The translations under genes were made by a program, and so were the position numbers. From NCBI GenBank assembly GCA_963809965.1, contig CAWELU010000023.1, positions 186,001 through 250,000 on the forward strand: a stretch of 64,000 nt of DNA, read 5' to 3'. This document shows positions 39,718 through 47,920 of this stretch, in pieces. Source of the DNA: CAIWHR01 sp963809965 (GTDB lineage: Bacteria; Pseudomonadota; Gammaproteobacteria; Burkholderiales; Casimicrobiaceae). The notes under the pieces were generated by a model. It was not told where the DNA came from. It was given only the letters and a program-made list of their open reading frames with translations, and did not search any database. Each line of letters starts with the position of its first letter. Position 1 is the stretch's first letter.

Positions 39718-40954
39718 TCAGTCGTTCTCGTTGAGCCAGACGGTCGGCCCGGCGCGACCGTCGCCTGCGAGCTGCGCGACGCGCTCGATCACCGCGCCGA
39801 AATGCTCCGTCGTGAGGTCGGCGCCGGCCAGCCCGCCGATGAAGCTCATCGACGGCATCTGTTTGCCGGCGCGGCCGAGCGCCCCGGCGACGTCCTGGTA
39901 GAGCGGGCCGCAGTTCCAGCCGAAGCGACACCGAGCGATCGACCACGCCGACCGCACTTCACGCCGGCCAGCGCCTCGACGATCGCCTCGGTCGGGAACG
40001 GCCGGTAGGTCTTCACCTTCACGAGCCCGACCGCGCACGCCGCGATCGCGCGCCTCGTCGATCGCGTCCTTGGCGGCGCCGGTCATCGAGCCGATGGTGA
40101 CGAGGGCGAGTCTCGGCGTCGTCCATCCGATAGCGCTCGACCAGCGGCGCGTGCTGCCGGCCGGTGTGCCGCGCCCAGTCGGCGTGCGCCTCGGTGATCA
40201 CCGCGAGCGCGTTCTGCATGCCGGCGCACAGGCCCTTGCGGTAGCGGACGAAGCTCTTCGGTCCCGGCCCCGCCTGCCCCGCCGGTCAGCGGATCCACGC
40301 CCATCGGCCGCAGCGGGTCGAGCGCGGCGTGCCAGTTGACGTTGGGTCGACCGAGGAAGGCGTCGACCTCGCTCTGGCGCCGGCAGGTCGACGCGCGTCG
40401 CGCCGAAGGACAGGTAATTGCCGTCGTGGCAGACATTGACCGGCAGCATCACGTCGCGGTGCTCGGCGATCCGGAAGCCCATCACCACGGTGTCGAGCAC
40501 TTCCTGCACCGTCTCGCAGTACATCTGGATCCAGCCGACCTCGCGCACCGACATCGCGTCCTGGTGCCCGCCCCAGACGCTCTGCGGCGTCAGCGTGTCG
40601 CGCGTGACGATCGACATCACCATCGGCAGGCGCAGGCCCGGCTGGCGCAGGTACGGCTCGAACATGAAGGCCAGCCCCGGCCCGCAGGTTGCCGTGTAGG
40701 TGCGCGCGCCGGCGAGCGCCGCGCCCTGCAGCACCGACAGCACCGAGTGCTCGCCTTCGGCATCGACGATCTCGGCGTCGAGCGTGCCGTCGGCGACCAG
40801 CTTCGCGAGGTATTCGACCAGCGAGGATTGCGGCGTGATCGGATACACCGCCACCATCTCGACCCGCGCGAGCGCGACCGCCCAGGCCGCCGCCTCGTTG
40901 CCGTCGCAGACGATGAATCGGCGCTCGTCGCGTTCGGCTGATGGCGGATCTCAT
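39718..40954 (-). CDS. padG: 2-oxoacid:acceptor oxidoreductase alpha subunit (PadG-like), several frameshifts
   Basis: The alpha subunit forms part of the thiamine-diphosphate active site. After the start and one extra base the chain reads RRFIVCDGNEAAAWAVALAR, then AVYPITPQSSLVEYLAKLVA with the family-defining YPITP motif. Then come EIVDAEGEHSVLSVLQGAAL, TYTATCGPGLAFMFEPYLRQ and VWGGHQDAMSVREVGWIQMY. The C-terminal pieces hold ALAVITEAHADWARHTGRQH, FGWNCGPLYQDVAGALGRAG and MPSMSFIGGLAGADLTTEHF. The ATG overlaps the ferredoxin-subunit stop as ATGA. The length of about 412 residues is right for this subunit. Confidence 0.82.
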
Positions 40955-41243
40955 GCGGCCTCCGGAACCATGACGATCGCGCGCTGCGGGCATTCGTGCG
41001 CGCAGATGCCGCAGCCCTTGCAGGTCGCGTAGTCGAAATCGAACCAGCGCGGCTTCTCGACCACGCACTGCACCGGGCAGTAGAGCCAGCACACCGCGCA
41101 CTTGACGCACTTCGCGCGGTCGACGATCGGCTTCATGCTGCGCCACTCGCCGGGCAGCATCGGGTTGGGCCGCACCGCGATCGGACAGAGGTCGTCGGGG
41201 ACGCTCGGTCGTGTCGAAGAACGGATAGCGCCTGCCGCTTCAT
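40951..41243 (-). CDS. padF: 2-oxoacid oxidoreductase delta (2x[4Fe-4S] ferredoxin) subunit (PadF-like), two frameshifts
   Basis: The C-terminal two thirds read IVDRAKCVKCAVCWLYCPVQ and CKGCGICAHECPQRAIVMVP: two CxxCxxCxxxC cluster motifs, so two [4Fe-4S] clusters. The ATG gives MKRQ, and skipping one base gives RYPFFDTTERP, typical of delta subunits, with another skipped base before DDLCPIAVRPNPMLPGEWRS. As given, a single frame runs through from the gamma subunit. The ATGA overlap and these N-terminal residues indicate two separate proteins. The product is about 97 residues. Confidence 0.78.
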
Positions 41244-41826
41244 GCCGCGGCCCTTCGGCATCGCTGCCCCAGATCGATGAACGCTCCGTCTGCTCGAAGC
41301 CGGCTCTGTCCAGGCCGTCGAGATTCTGCCGCAGCCCGGCGTCGCGGAAACTCGATTGCTCGAGCGCGATGCGCAGCGACTCGAGCGACACGAGACCGGT
41401 CGTTTTCGCGAACGCGCCGAGCATGATCGTGTTGGTGATCGGCCGCTTGAAGATCGCGAGCGCGAGCGCCACCGCGTCGCAGAGCCCGACGCGCGCGATG
41501 CGATCCGGAATCGTCAGCTCGGCCAGCGGCCGCGCCGTGGTCTGCACCAGCGTTGCGTGTTCGGTCACGCCGTCGAACACGTTCACCGCGCGCGCGACGG
41601 TCGGATCGATGCACAGGATGCAATCGGGCCGGTAGATGTTGGTCATCTGCCGGATCGGCGCGTCGTCCACGCGCAGGAAGCTCGCGACCGGCGCGCCGCG
41701 CCGCTCGAAGCCGAACGAGGGCACCGCGACGACGTGCTTGCCCTCATGCACGAAGGCCGTGGCGAGGATCGAGCCGGCGAGCACCGCGCCCTGACCGCCA
41801 CGTCCGTGAATCCGGATTTCGTGCAC
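41240..41826 (-). CDS. padE: 2-oxoacid:acceptor oxidoreductase gamma subunit (PadE-like), frameshifted at the end
   Basis: The GTG start, preceded by GGAGGAGAG, gives HEIRIHGRGGQGAVLAGSIL, the signature of the gamma domain of pyruvate:ferredoxin oxidoreductase-type enzymes. It continues VAVPSFGFERRGAPVASFLR, IYRPDCILCIDPTVARAVNV and ITNTIMLGAFAKTTGLVSLE. The last 40 codons need two skipped bases to reach the TGA that overlaps the padF start. The length is about 195 residues. It is the first gene of the operon and lies behind the FNR-like site. The padE-padF-padG-padH-padI order is that described for phenylglyoxylate:NAD oxidoreductase. Confidence 0.82.
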
Positions 41827-41954
41827 CGCGACCCTCTCCTCCAAACCGGCACCCGACGTCGGGGTGCCATGAGTGCGCTGGGCCGCCCCATGCGCGAATC
41901 GCTCCCTCTCGGAGGGACGGCGCTTTAGCGCCAAGGGTGCCCCAATAAACGTGG

Positions 41955-41997
41955 AGTCTATGCTTTCTCGAGCAGGCACCGGCTTGTGCTAAATCAA
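41955..41997 (-). promoter_or_regulatory. Candidate FNR/ANR-activated promoter of the padEFGHI-like operon
   Basis: On the minus strand, TTGATTTAGCACAA (41997-41984) matches the FNR pattern TTGAT-N4-ATCAA at 8 of 10 positions. A -10-like TAGACT (41960-41955) has its centre 33 bases away, which is the class II activator spacing. The predicted start lies near 41949, with a leader of about 123 bases. Confidence 0.5.
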
Positions 41998-42155
41998 GGA
42001 TTTGCCGAATCCGGGCGGCTTCGGTCCCTCGCGGGAGCGGATTGGCGCCGCCACGACCTCGCATCACGGGCACTCGACGGCGTTGGCCGAGATTCTTCGT
42101 GCAGCCGCAAGCACCGACCAGACCGCGTTCGGGATCGCCCTGCCCCACCATTTGA

Positions 42156-42169
42156 TTGATCTAGAACAA
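42156..42169 (+). promoter_or_regulatory. Second FNR/ANR-like site, rubrerythrin side
   Basis: TTGATCTAGAACAA matches TTGAT-N4-ATCAA at 9 of 10 positions. A -10-like TATCAT at 42228-42233 lies downstream on the plus strand, with no good -35, as expected for an activator-dependent promoter. The spacing (site about 77 bases before the predicted start) is not a classic class, so its action on rubrerythrin is uncertain. Confidence 0.5.
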
Positions 42170-42368
42170 CGCCGGCAAGGGTCAAGCAGAGGGTGTGGCG
42201 CGCGCAGTCGCTGGCAGCGCGACCACACCTATCATTCGAAAAGTAGGAAAATGCGAGCCGGTTGTGCGCTGATTGCCGAACCGGGATCAGGACTCGAAGC
42301 ACCAGCGGAGAAGGCTGCTGCGCTCGAAGCGTGCGTGGACCGCAGGTGAGCATGGCCGGGAGGCCGCC

Positions 42369-43148
42369 ATGATTCGATCGTTTTCTTTCCAGAAGGGCGC
42401 TTCGCATTGCGTGACCCGAGTGCCGGGCAAGAGATTCGCAATGCAGTCACGCGCCCCGGCGGTTGTGCGCGCGAAAGCCTTTCCGACCACCCGCCGACAT
42501 TGGATTGCCGGCACGATCGCGCTGCTGATCGCGGGAGTCTTGCCTGCGCGCAACGGCGTGCGGGCCGCTTCGTACACTGCGACGATTGCCGCGATGCACG
42601 CCGCCCGCGAGACGGAAATGCAGGTCTATTACCGTTACACCGAGTTCGCGCGCAAGGCGAAAGAGGAGGGTTATCACGGCATCGCCTATCTCTTCACCGC
42701 GTATGCGGCATCCGAACGGATCCACGCCGCCAACTTCGGCAACATCCTGGCGCGCCTGAACGTGGAGCTCGTGGCGATCCCCAAGCCCGTCGTGCGAGCC
42801 GGTTCGACGCGCGAAAACCTGATCACCGCGGTCGACGGCGAGATCGACTCGATCGAGGATTTCTACCCGAAGCTGCTCGAGCAACTCAAGCCCGAAGGCT
42901 ACGAGGATGCGATCACGACCGTCCGCTACGCGTGGGCTTCCGAGAAGCAGCACCGGGACCAGATCAAGCAGATCCAGCGCTGGTCCGGGACGTTCTTCGA
43001 GCGGGTCGCGAAGACCATCGACGAGAAGACGGGGCAATACTTTGTCTGCCAGATCTGCGGCTCGACGGTCAATGCGATACCTGCCGACACTTGCCCCATC
43101 TGCAAGAACCCCTCGACGCATTACCGCAAGGTCGAGCCGCCCGTCTGA
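42369..43148 (+). CDS. Rubrerythrin with a probable Tat-type export signal
   Basis: Rubrerythrins reduce hydrogen peroxide in anaerobes and microaerophiles. The four-helix diiron domain includes MHAARETEMQVYYRYTEFAR, IAYLFTAYAASERIHAANFG, DGEIDSIEDFYPKLLEQL and RYAWASEKQHRDQIKQIQRW. The C-terminal rubredoxin-like iron site is CQICG...CPICK. Unusually, about 65 residues precede it, with TTRRHWIAGTIALLIAGVLP followed by VRAAS, which looks like a twin-arginine signal and cleavage site. The ATG at 42369 has a GGGAGG ribosome site. A start at 42441 would leave a shorter, more typical signal. It is divergent from the oxidoreductase operon. Confidence 0.87.
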   Translation: MIRSFSFQKGASHCVTRVPGKRFAMQSRAPAVVRAKAFPTTRRHWIAGTIALLIAGVLPARNGVRAASYTATIAAMHAARETEMQVYYRYTEFARKAKEEGYHGIAYLFTAYAASERIHAANFGNILARLNVELVAIPKPVVRAGSTRENLITAVDGEIDSIEDFYPKLLEQLKPEGYEDAITTVRYAWASEKQHRDQIKQIQRWSGTFFERVAKTIDEKTGQYFVCQICGSTVNAIPADTCPICKNPSTHYRKVEPPV

Positions 43149-43204
43149 CCGGCGCCGGAAGTCCATGCACCGGATGCCCCGTCCACCAGTGACCGATCCA
43201 CGCC

Positions 43205-43984
43205 ATGCCCAAGTTCGCCGCCAACCTGTCGATGCTCTACGGCGAGGTCGATTTTCTCGATCGGTTCGAGGCCGCTGCGAAGTCGGGCTTCGCCGGTGTC
43301 GAATTCCTTTTCCCGTATGCCTGGCCGAAGGAGCAGCTGGCCGAGAAGCTCGCGCAGCACAAGCTCGTTCAGGTGCTGCATAACCTTCCACCGGGCAACT
43401 GGGACGCGGGCGAGCGCGGGATCGCCTGCCATCCCGATCGCGTCGGCGAATTCCAGGAGGACGTCGGCAGGGCGATCGAGTATGCGAGCGCGCTCAAGTG
43501 CGGGCAGGTCCATTGCATGGCAGGGATCGCACCGAGGAACGTCGACACCGAAAAGCTGCGTGCGACATTCGTGGCGAACCTGCGTTTCGCGGCCGACAGG
43601 CTTGGCGCGGCAGGCATCAAAGTCCTGATCGAGCCGCTCAACACCTACGACATTCCCGGCTACTTCCTGTCGCGCACACAGCAGGCGCTCGACGTCATCC
43701 GCGACACCGGGTCGTCGAATGTCTACCTGCAGTACGACGTCTATCACATGCAGCGGATGGAGGGCGAGCTCGCCAACACGATCAAAGCCCAGCTCGCGCG
43801 CATCGCGCACGTGCAGATCGCCGACACCCCGGGCCGCAACGAACCGGGCACCGGCGAGATCAACTATCGCTTCCTGTTCGGGCACCTCGATGCGATCGGC
43901 TATGCTGGCTGGATCGGTTGCGAGTACAAACCGAAGGGAAAGACCGTCGATGGGCTCGGCTGGCGCGCCGCGCACGGCGTCTGA
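43205..43984 (+). CDS. hyi: Hydroxypyruvate isomerase
   Basis: Hyi interconverts hydroxypyruvate and tartronate semialdehyde in glyoxylate use. The 259-residue TIM-barrel protein is intact: MPKFAANLSMLYGEVDFLDR, GFAGVEFLFPYAWPKEQLAE, HNLPPGNWDAGERGIACHPD, VLIEPLNTYDIPGYFLSRTQ with a metal-binding glutamate, YLQYDVYHMQRMEGELANTI and HVQIADTPGRNEPGTGEINY. It heads a plus-strand cluster with glycerate kinase, two M20 amidohydrolases and pyruvate kinase. Confidence 0.95.
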   Translation: MPKFAANLSMLYGEVDFLDRFEAAAKSGFAGVEFLFPYAWPKEQLAEKLAQHKLVQVLHNLPPGNWDAGERGIACHPDRVGEFQEDVGRAIEYASALKCGQVHCMAGIAPRNVDTEKLRATFVANLRFAADRLGAAGIKVLIEPLNTYDIPGYFLSRTQQALDVIRDTGSSNVYLQYDVYHMQRMEGELANTIKAQLARIAHVQIADTPGRNEPGTGEINYRFLFGHLDAIGYAGWIGCEYKPKGKTVDGLGWRAAHGV

Positions 43985-44008
43985 ATTCGCGAATCCGACA
44001 CGGAATCC

Positions 44009-45318
44009 ATGGAGACCGAACGCGCCCTCTTGCGCCGGATGTTCGACGCTGCCATCGACGCGGCGCAGCCGGCGCATTGCCTGCCGGCGCATCTGCCGGC
44101 CCCGCCCAAGGGCCGCACGCTCGTCATCGGCGCGGGCAAGGCGTCGGCCGCGATGGCAAAGGCGTTCGAGGACCACTGGCCGCATGAGGCGAGCGGCCTC
44201 GTCGTCACACGCTATGGATACGGAGTGCCGTGCAAGAGGATCGAGATCGTCGAGGCGGCCCACCCGGTCCCCGATGCGGCCGGGCTCGAGGCGGCAAGGC
44301 GCATTGCCGCGCTCGTTCGCGGGCTCAGCGCCGACGATCTCGCGATAGCGCTCATCTCGGGAGGCGGCTCCGCACTCCTCACGCAGCCGCTCGCAGGCCT
44401 CACGCTCGACGACAAGCAGGAGGTCAATCGTGCGTTGCTCAAGTCCGGCGCGACGATCAGCGAGATGAACTGCGTACGGCGCCACCTGTCGGCGATCAAG
44501 GGCGGACGATTGGGCGCGGCGTGCCATCCGGCGCGCCATCGTCACGCTGCTGATGTCGGACGTTCCCGGGGACAACGCCATCGACATCGCTTCCGGACCC
44601 ACGGTCGCGGATCCGACCACCTGCGCCGATGCGCTCGATGTGATCCGGCGCTACGGAATCGACGTGCCGGCCACCGTGCTGCGAGTGCTCGAGTCCGGCG
44701 CTGGCGAGACGGTCAAGCCCGGCGATGCGCGGCTCGCTCGCGCGGAAGTGCGGATGATCGCGACCCCGCAGCTGGCATTGGAGGCCGCGGCAGCGGTGGC
44801 GCGCTCTGCAGGCTACGCTGCCGCGATCCTGGGTGATTCGATCGAAGGCGAGGCGCGCGATGTCGGCAAGGTGCTGGCCGGCATCGCGCTGCAGGTTGCG
44901 CAGCATGGGCAGCCGATCGCCCCGCCCTGCGTTCTGCTTTCCGGGGGCGAGACGACCGTCACCGTCCGCGGCAACGGCCGCGGAGGCCGCAACGTCGAGT
45001 TCCTGCTCTCGCTGGCGATCGCGCTCGACGGCCACCCCGCGATCTGCGCGATTGCCGGTGACACCGACGGGGTCGACGGACAGGAGGAAATCGCCGGCGC
45101 GATCGTCACGCCCGACACGCTACGGCGCGCCTGGGCCAAGGGCATGCGCCCGCGCGACAGCCTCGCCAGCAACGACGGGCACGGATTCTTCGAAGCGCTC
45201 TGCGATTCGGTGATCACCGGACCCGACGCTGACCAACGTCAACGATTTTCGGGCGATCCTGATCGGCGTCGACCGTCATGCCAAGGACGCGGCGACCTTG
45301 CGGCCGCCGGGCGCCTGA
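44009..45318 (+). CDS. Glycerate 2-kinase (MOFRL family), two frameshifts
   Basis: This enzyme phosphorylates glycerate at carbon 2, feeding glyoxylate-derived carbon into glycolysis. The N-terminal half has RTLVIGAGKASAAMAKAFED, ALISGGGSALLTQPLAGLTL and NCVRRHLSAIKGGRLG. One extra base near 44534 precedes LLMSDVPGDNAIDIASGPTV. The MOFRL domain contains CVLLSGGETTVTVRGNGRGG and NVEFLLSLAIALDG. A second extra base near 45228 leads to the ending TLTNVNDFRAILIGVDRH. The length of about 436 residues is normal (TtuD/GckA type). It starts 24 bases after hyi. Confidence 0.92.
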
Positions 45319-45350
45319 CGCGCGCGGAGCCATGCGAGTACCGAGCAACC

Positions 45351-46595
45351 ATGCGATTCGGAACCGAGTTGATGCGCCAGGCCGACGTCCTCGCAGCGTT
45401 CAGCGAGGACGCGCCGCGTGTAACGCGCACCTACCTCTCCCCGCAGCACCGGCAGGCCGGCGAATACCTGATCGGGCTGATGCGCCGTGCCGGCATGACC
45501 GCGGAGTTCGACGTGCTCGGCAACATCGTCGGTCGGTACGCCGCCGCCGATCCGGACGCTGCCGTGGTGATGACCGGTTCGCACCAGGACAGCGTGCGCA
45601 ATGCGGGCAAGTACGATGGCCTGTTCGGCATCATCTCCGCCATCGCCTGCGTGAAGGACCTCCACGATCGCGGCAAGCGCCTGCCGTACACGCTCGAGAT
45701 CGTGGGCTTCGGCGACGAGGAAGGCGTGCGCTTCGGCGCCACGCTGATCGGCAGCAGGGCCATGGCGGGGAGCTTCGACCCTGCATGGCTCGATGCGTCC
45801 GACGACCGGGGAATCACGATGCGGCAAGCGCTTACCGATTTCGGCGGCGCGCCGGACGCCTGGAACCAGATCGACCGTCGCGGCAAACGGGTGGTGGCCT
45901 ATGTCGAATCGCACATCGAGCAGGGACCGGTCCTCTTGCACGAGGGTTTCCCGGTCGGCGTCGTCACCGCGATCGCCGGCACCTCACGGATGCACGTTCA
46001 GGTCACCGGATTGGCGGGTCACGCCGGCACTGTGCCGATGGGCAGCCGCCAGGACGCGTTGACGGCGGCCGCGGAAATGGTGCTCTTCGTCGAGGCGTAT
46101 TGCGAGGCAAGAAAGGGACTTGTCGGCACGGTGGGCAAGATCGCCGCGTCGCCGGGAGCGATCAACGTGATCCCGCAGACCGCCGAGTTCACGATCGACG
46201 TACGCTCGGCAGACAACGCGCTGCGCCACGAGGCGGTTAATGCCTTCCAGGCGGGCTTCGACGCGATCGCGCGGCGGCGCAACGTCATGGTGACCGCCGC
46301 GCCTTTCTATGCGGCGGACGCGGCGCACTGCGATCCACGGCTGCAGAGGCAGTTCGCCGTCGCGATTGCTGCGCACGGAATCCCGGTGCGTCACCTGCCC
46401 AGCGGTGCCGGCCATGACGCGATGGTCTTTCCGGCGGTGGCGCCGACCGCGATGCTGTTCGTCCGCTGCGGCAACAACGGCATCAGTCACCACCCCGACG
46501 AGACGATCACGGCCGAGGACGCCGAAATCGGCACGTCGGTGCTGCTGCACTTCTTCGAGCATTTCGACCCGGCAGCCTTCGCAAGGGGCGGATAG
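45351..46595 (+). CDS. M20-family amidase/hydantoinase-type enzyme, probable allantoate amidohydrolase
   Basis: The family splits carbamoyl-amide bonds (allantoate amidohydrolase, ureidoglycolate hydrolase, N-carbamoyl-L-amino acid hydrolase, beta-ureidopropionase). The 414-residue protein is intact. It has a metal site VVMTGSHQDSVRNAGKYDGL, EIVGFGDEEGVRFGATLIGS, the dimerisation-domain phrase YVESHIEQGPVLLHEGFPVG, VTGLAGHAGTVPMGSRQDAL, and the last ligand in ISHHPDETI. Family motifs do not fix the substrate. The purine-degradation and glyoxylate context makes allantoate or ureidoglycolate most likely. Confidence 0.85.
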   Translation: MRFGTELMRQADVLAAFSEDAPRVTRTYLSPQHRQAGEYLIGLMRRAGMTAEFDVLGNIVGRYAAADPDAAVVMTGSHQDSVRNAGKYDGLFGIISAIACVKDLHDRGKRLPYTLEIVGFGDEEGVRFGATLIGSRAMAGSFDPAWLDASDDRGITMRQALTDFGGAPDAWNQIDRRGKRVVAYVESHIEQGPVLLHEGFPVGVVTAIAGTSRMHVQVTGLAGHAGTVPMGSRQDALTAAAEMVLFVEAYCEARKGLVGTVGKIAASPGAINVIPQTAEFTIDVRSADNALRHEAVNAFQAGFDAIARRRNVMVTAAPFYAADAAHCDPRLQRQFAVAIAAHGIPVRHLPSGAGHDAMVFPAVAPTAMLFVRCGNNGISHHPDETITAEDAEIGTSVLLHFFEHFDPAAFARGG

Positions 46596-46644
46596 AACAT
46601 CCACAACGACGACCGCCCCCGCGCCGGCGGCAATCGTGAGCATA

Positions 46645-47911
46645 ATGAATCCCGAGCCCCAGGACACCGCCCGCCCCTATGCCGAGCTCGACCGCTGGAT
46701 CGACGCCCATCATGCCGGGCAGGTCGAATTCCTGCGCGAGATCGTCCGGGTGCCGTCGGACACGCCGCCCGGCGACAACGCGCCCGCCGCCGAGAAAGCC
46801 GCCGAGCTCCTGACCGGCCTCGGATTCGACGTCGAGCGTTACCCCGTCCCGGCGGATTTCCTGCGCGAGTACGGAATGAAGAGCGTGACCAACCTGATCG
46901 TGCGCCATCGCTTCGGAACGGATGGCCCGGTGATCGCGCTCAACGCCCATGGCGACGTCGTGCCGCCGGGGGATGGCTGGACCAAACCGCCGTACGAGGG
47001 CGTGGTCGAGAACGGTCGCATGTACGGCACGTGGCGTGGCGGTGTCGAAGTCCGACATCGCGACCTACACCTATGCGTTGGCGGCATTGCGCTCGCTTGC
47101 GGAGTCCGGGGCCGTCCTCCACGGCAGCGTCGAGCTTCATTTCACCTACGACGAGGAACTCGGGGGACTCGCCGGGCCGGGCTTCCTGCTCGACCGCAAG
47201 CTGACCAAGCCGGACTACGCGATCGCAGCGAGCTTCAGCTATGCGGTGGTCACCGCCCATAACGGCTGCCTGCAGCTCGAGGTGAACGTGCACGGCCGAT
47301 CGGGCCACGGCGCGATGCCCGAGACCGGTCGCGACGCGTTCCGCGCGGGCGTCGCGGTCCTCACTGCCCTCTACGCGGAGGCAGACGCATTGCGGGCGAA
47401 GAAATCGAACGTCAAGGGGATCGACCATCCGACCATGATCGTCGGGCTCGTCTCGGGCGGCATCAACACCAACGTCGTGCCGGACCGGCTCACCTTCCGC
47501 CTCGACCGTCGCATGACACCGGAGGAGGATCCGGCAACCGTCGAAGCACGCTTGCGCGGCCTGATCGCCGACGCCATCGCGGCGCACGAGGGCATCCGCG
47601 TCGAGGTGCGGCGCCTGCTGCTCGCCCATGCGTTGAAGCCGCTGGCGGGACACGAAAAGCTCGTCGCGGCGATCCAGCGGCATGGCGCACGCATCTTCGG
47701 CGAGGACATCCCGGCCGTCGGCGTTCCGCTCTACGCCGACGCGCGCTTGTACGGCGAGCATGGCGTCCCGATCGTCATGTATGGCGCGGGCCCACGGACC
47801 ATCGCCGAGTCCAACGCCAAGCGACCCGACGAGAATCTGCGCCTCGAGGACCTGCGGCGCGCCACCAAGGTCGTCGCCGCCGCTGTTTACGACGTGCTGT
47901 GCGGCCGGTAA
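46645..47911 (+). CDS. M20-family peptidase/deacylase (ArgE/DapE-like), one frameshift
   Basis: A zinc-dependent M20 hydrolase of about 421 residues. It reads VEFLREIVRVPSDTPPGDNA, then the first metal motif PVIALNAHGDVVPPGDGWTK, and one extra base near 47036 that converts the expected YGRGVAVSKSDIA. Then come VELHFTYDEELGGLAGPGFL with the catalytic glutamates, NVHGRSGHGAMPETGRDAF and GIDHPTMIVGLVSGGINTNV. The substrate is unknown. Its position between an allantoate-amidohydrolase-like gene and pyruvate kinase suggests a nitrogen-scavenging role, which is inference. Confidence 0.8.
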
Positions 47912-47920
47912 CCTGACGCC

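Larger units (their letters stand above)
41827..42368. other. Divergent regulatory region between the padEFGHI-like operon and rubrerythrin
   Basis: This 542-base stretch has no gene. It holds two FNR/ANR-like sites and candidate -10 boxes for both directions. The remainder shows nothing recognisable. Confidence 0.65.

Noticed and set aside
40951..41979. Single 342-codon gamma-delta fusion in the oxidoreductase operon
   Set aside because: An ATG overlapping a TGA (ATGA) and delta-type N-terminal residues appear when single extra bases are skipped. Two proteins of normal size fit better.
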